From: Planoprotostelium fungivorum
Lineage: Eukaryota > Evosea > Variosea > Cavosteliida > Cavosteliaceae
DNA: 64,000 nucleotides
Direction: 5' to 3'
Assembly (NCBI GenBank): GCA_003024175.1
Contig: MDYQ01000012.1
Coordinates: 161,013 to 225,012, forward strand
Numbering within the stretch: position 1 is the first letter of the stretch; the number at the start of each line of letters is the position of its first letter. The notes below the pieces were generated by a model. The model made no database searches. It was not told the origin of the DNA and was given only the letters and a program-made list of their open reading frames with translations. The translations under genes and the position numbers were made by a program. Positions 60,624 to 64,000 of this stretch are shown piece after piece.

Positions 60624-60785
60624 TTAAGTCATTCCTTTCAATTGCACTCCATCTTTGCTTGCCCCAAATTGAGGCTGCAAGTCTTCCTCCTCGTGAATTA
60701 CCGTTGTCCGGTCGCAATACCACTCATTGTTTTCTGCCAAGAAGAAAAGCTGACAAAACACCAGCGAGCTTATCAGTAAACCCAT
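60624..60785 (-). CDS. Possible small secreted protein
   Basis: ATG at 60785 gives MGLLISSLVFCQLFFLAENN, a plausible signal peptide, followed by EWYCDRTTVIHEEED and a TAA at 60624. Total 53 residues in one exon. A further minus frame (60622-60395) could be 3' exons, but it runs antisense to the SECIS-like element and no splice is obvious. Nothing similar comes to mind. Confidence 0.35.
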   Translation of the reverse strand: MGLLISSLVFCQLFFLAENNEWYCDRTTVIHEEEDLQPQFGASKDGVQLKGMT

Positions 60786-60804
60786 TCTTTCATTCTGCTT
60801 TGAA

Positions 60805-61119
60805 ATGATCAAGGAAGGTGCAACGTTGGGTTGGAAATTGAAGGATGAACATCATGAGTACTGCAGCGTCAACTTGATCATGTTGGTGAAGAGAGGATCC
60901 ATCTCTGTGCGATTCTCATCTCATAAGGCTTACACGAGAGTCGAGGGTGCACTGATCATCGACCAGAAGGCGGGAAATGAAGAGTCCCAAAATTACGGAT
61001 ACGTCATCAGGATGGCGTCATACATAATCGGATGCGGCCTCTTCTTCCAAAAAATCAGATCTCAATTTGGCAAGGGAACAGAGCAATTCAAGAGCAACCC
61101 GATCAGAATAGAAGTTTAG
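60805..61119 (+). CDS. Possible unknown ORF upstream of peroxiredoxin
   Basis: An uninterrupted ATG-to-TAA frame of 104 codons (MIKEGATLGWKLKDEHHEYC). The composition is reasonable, but it ends only two bases before the peroxiredoxin start codon and begins 20 bp from a divergent start, leaving no room for promoters. It may be the peroxiredoxin 5' leader or chance. Confidence 0.3.
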   Translation: MIKEGATLGWKLKDEHHEYCSVNLIMLVKRGSISVRFSSHKAYTRVEGALIIDQKAGNEESQNYGYVIRMASYIIGCGLFFQKIRSQFGKGTEQFKSNPIRIEV

Positions 61120-61121
61120 AC

Positions 61122-61940
61122 ATGAGCACACAAGGAAACCTTCGCATCGGCGACACCGCACCTGACTTCACAGCTGAATCATCTGCGGGAGAGTTCAAGC
61201 TCTACGATTACTTGGGCGATCACTGGGGAGTCTTTTTCTCTCACCCTGCCGACTTCACACCAGGTAAGATCCGAAAGATCCTGTTCCAACAGATCGTTCC
61301 ATTTTCGATTCTGATTGTACTTGACAGTGTGCACCACTGAATTGGGCGCCGTGGCGAAATTACTTCCAGAATTCGAGAAGAGAAACACAAAGGTCTTCGC
61401 CCTCTCTGTAGATCCTCTCGATAAACACCACAAGTGGATCGATGACATCAATGAGACACAGAACACCAAGGTCACTTACCCTATCATTGCGGGTGAGAAC
61501 ATTCGCACGTCCTCCTCGGTTCTCATGTTCCATCAGATCACGACCGAAAAGTAGCCACACTCTACGGAATGCTGGATCCCACCAACCTTCAGAAGACGAC
61601 TGGACTCCCCGTTACTGTCCGATCCGTCTTCATCATCGATCCAAAGAGAGCGGTCCGTCTCATTTTGACCTACCCCGCCTCTTGCGGAAGAAACTTTGAT
61701 GAAGTGCTTCGCACCCTGGATTCTCTCCAGACAACAGACAAACACAAGGTGGCCACACCTGCCAACTGGAACAAGGGAGATGATCTAATCGTGCTGGCCA
61801 GTCTGAACAATGTGAGTCACGATCGATGTGAACAGATGGCTCACGCTCGACAGGATCAAGCAAGGGAAGCCTTTGGAGATTTCAAGGAGGTCAGACCTTA
61901 CCTCAGATACGTCAAGAACGACCAGCTGAAGGGCCAATAA
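61122..61940 (+). CDS. PRDX6: 1-Cys peroxiredoxin (PRDX6 type)
   Basis: Thiol peroxidase that reduces hydrogen peroxide and lipid peroxides. MSTQGNLRIGDTAPDFTAES (ATG 61122) leads to GVFFSHPADFTPVCTTELG, split by an intron (GTAAGATCC...TTGACAG) just before VCTTE, which holds the peroxidatic Cys. The resolving Cys of 2-Cys enzymes is absent. VFALSVDPLDKHHKWIDDI, YPIIAD, a second short intron and GMLDPTNLQ complete the thioredoxin fold. SVFIIDPKRAVRLILTYPAS and ATPANWNKGDDLIVLASL are typical of the PRDX6 C-terminal extension. The end YLRYVKNDQLKGQ stops at TAA 61938-61940. Three introns. Confidence 0.95.
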
Positions 61941-62013
61941 AGACATTGTACAATCAGAGAACATTGAAGATGGCTTGCAGCTCAGAAACGCACGATTCTT
62001 TATGGATATCTCT

Positions 62014-63882
62014 TCACTTGAGCATGAAATGAGCGAGCACGTGGAAGACATCACTCGCCACCATCCTTCCACTCGTCTGGCCGGGAATATTTCCGTAGAT
62101 CACCACCGGTTTGTGTTCGTCTTTGTAAGCAAAACCTCCGTGACTTCCTGTGCCATCGTCAATCTCCATCATGTCATCATCACCATCACCTCTGATGAGT
62201 CCATCACACGACACGGGCGTCGCGTCCACCGTAGTTCTCAGCCTCAGGGCGTAAACTAAGAATAGCTTCCAGAAAAGATACAATTTTCCGGCGAGAAAAG
62301 GCTGATGACGGAAGAACATCTCGGCCGGATCGTAACCGGGCTTGCGATGAATCGCGACACAATAGGCAAAATCAGGAGCCATACTGTCTTCCAACCAATA
62401 ATAGTAACTAAACCAAGCGTCTGCATCGCTCATCGCGATCAGATGGCCCGTCCTGCCCGCTGCGATCATCTCATCCATGGACGATTGCAATCCACTTGCA
62501 TAGTATTCCGCGTGTTGTTTTGGATCGTACACTTTGTGGATACCGGGGACGGCTTTGAGTAGTCGTTTGATGTTCTTTGCATCTCTCTCTGGATTTTTGA
62601 TGTAGATGTGGGCGATCTGTCAAAATCTTAATTCTTTGTCTTTTCATCGTCAAGAGATGTTTGATCACCGACGAGTGATGATCGAACATGCGATGATGGA
62701 TGATGTGATGATGATCGCAACTTCACCTGATGATCGGCTAAGGCAAAAGCGGGTGAAGCACCACAATCTAACGTCTCTCCTCCGTTCTCCCTCCTCGTTC
62801 GGATGTACCCATTCTCCCTCAAGATTCGATTGATGTGCACCACTTTGTTCGTGTCGCTGATGCCGTACTCTGACAACAAGATGACTTCTACTCCGGGGTG
62901 TTTCGCGTGGTAATAAGTTATCAGATCTTTCAGCACCTGAATCGTTCAATGGACATCAAATTAGTGGTACATCATGATGTCTCGGAAATTCATGATGTGA
63001 TTCATTCGATCGCGATCATCACCTCGTCGATCTCTTTGAGATCTTTTGGGACTTGTACGGTGTCGGAAGGCCCAAATTTCTGCAGACAGTAGTCCAAGTG
63101 GGGGAGATAGATGAACGATACGTCTGGATTGTGAGCCTCATCCACCATCATGGAAGACTTTGCGATCCACTGGGATGAGAAGACGCTCGTCAGCGGCCCC
63201 CAAAATTGACCGAGCGGAAAAGCACCTGCTCACCATCACCTTCCGATCACAAATGATGATGATGATGTGACTCACCCAATTTCGATTGTAACATATCTCT
63301 TAATTCTGGAGGGTGAGTGTAACAATCGGCGACTTTTCCTCCATCTTGAAGGTACTGAGGTCGTGGGGTGACGAGAAAATCGATGTTGGGATCGTACATT
63401 GTGAGCCACCACGAGTGGGTGAAGATGGTGGGGGGTCGTCTACCTGCCGATCTGGCGGCGTCTTTCAGCATCTGAAAGATGCGAGGGCTGCGGACGAGCT
63501 TGGCGGACTGATTCCAGTTGCGAATCTGTCGACGTCAACACGATCATGTTTCGGGGGCGCACGAAATGATCGTCTTCTGATGTGACACGAAACATCACGA
63601 TGATTCACCTCGCAAAAGTTTGTATCATAGAAACCATTTCCAAAGATACCATGCTCGGCAGGTGTTTTACCCGTGAGGTATGTCGTTTGAGACGTGCAGG
63701 TCAGAGCGGGGAAGGCTTCGTCGATGACAGAGACGGAGAGTCTCCTCTGTTCTATGTAATCATACAGAAAGGGAGTGTTCTCTTTCGAGATGAGTGATCT
63801 TGAGATGTGTCAGCGCGTCATCCTCTATCAGAACTCACTTGGTCAGACCGACCACATCGATGACGACGACCTTGCGGTTCAT
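62014..63882 (-). CDS. Alkaline-phosphatase-superfamily (type I phosphodiesterase/NPP-like) enzyme
   Basis: MNRKVVVIDVVGLT (ATG 63882) is the first metal-binding strand (VV.D..G). The nucleophile region is EAFPALTCTSQTTYLTGKTP (about 63710), with Thr in the LTCTSQ..Y.TG motif, then EHGIFGNGFYD (about 63650). Further blocks: TIFTHSWWLTMYDPNIDFLV (about 63410), DVSFIYLPHLDYCLQKFGP (about 63115; D..H metal ligands), EVILLSEYGISDT (about 62870; the usual (S)DHG replaced by SEYG) and SHGGFAYKDEHKPVVIYG (about 62130; metal-binding His). TGA 62014-62016. These enzymes cleave phosphodiesters or pyrophosphates; the substrate is unknown. No signal peptide at this start. Eight or so introns. Confidence 0.8.
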
Positions 63883-64000
63883 GTTTTTCGGACGCTTGTC
63901 CTGGAATTTGTACCGAATCATAAATAAAGCGAATGCTCTGTGAAATTTATTGTTTGTGCCCCGCAAAGCACCAGAAACCTTTCATTCAAACAACACACAC
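63883..64000. other. Upstream region of the phosphodiesterase gene
   Basis: 118 bp to the window edge, AT-rich (AATCATAAATAAAGCG at about 63917). No coding frame identified. Confidence 0.3.

Overview
This window is eukaryotic nuclear DNA from a gene-dense protist-like genome. Genes lie on both strands, are split by many short GT-AG introns (about 30 to 70 nt) and are often head-to-head with 100 to 350 bp between start codons. The gene set is nuclear eukaryotic: V-ATPase E, PIG-C, TMEM94, BRAP2, LENG8, HELQ, Integrator 13-like, HSP70 and GRP94-like. A true receptor tyrosine kinase, a KDEL-tailed chaperone, selenoprotein K and abundant membrane glycoproteins fit an amoebozoan, perhaps a protosteloid amoeba. 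The species is inference; no rRNA or organelle sequence is present to test it. All exon joins were worked out by eye, so gene ends are firmer than individual introns.

Layout. 1-10 kb: 5'-truncated receptor tyrosine kinase, an intergenic stretch with a duplicated TATA/CACGTG/hairpin element, a possible DUF547 fragment, a beta-helix-like type I membrane protein, a histidine phosphatase, a DUF4604 protein and a DUF1206 membrane protein. 10.8-16.8 kb: TMEM94. 17-23 kb: prolyl-tRNA synthetase divergent from HELQ helicase. 23.4-27.3 kb: two tandem F-box-like paralogues. 27.6-31.4 kb: SPFH protein divergent from PIG-C, then a short thaumatin-like protein. 32-39.3 kb: Integrator 13-like, TMA7, BTB protein, HSP70. 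39.6-44.9 kb: two poorly resolved genes, a C-terminal-only GRP94, an SDR39U1-like epimerase and V-ATPase subunit E. 45-54.6 kb: BRAP2, an unknown type I membrane protein, a G-patch protein, an alpha/beta hydrolase. 55-64 kb: a TPR protein, LENG8/SAC3-GANP protein, SCOC, selenoprotein K, two doubtful small ORFs, 1-Cys peroxiredoxin and an alkaline-phosphatase-superfamily enzyme.

The most notable points are a selenoprotein K gene whose real C-terminus lies beyond an in-frame TGA, with a stem-loop just after it and a SECIS-like element downstream; a short motif (GTTGTAG/CTACAAC) present about fifty times, often in introns; introns that contain perfect inverted repeats; and a truncated, KDEL-bearing GRP94. 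The genes do not form one pathway. Themes are ER/secretory function (TMEM94, PIG-C, SELENOK, GRP94-like, SCOC), protein quality control and RNA processing, as expected for a random slice of a compact eukaryotic genome.
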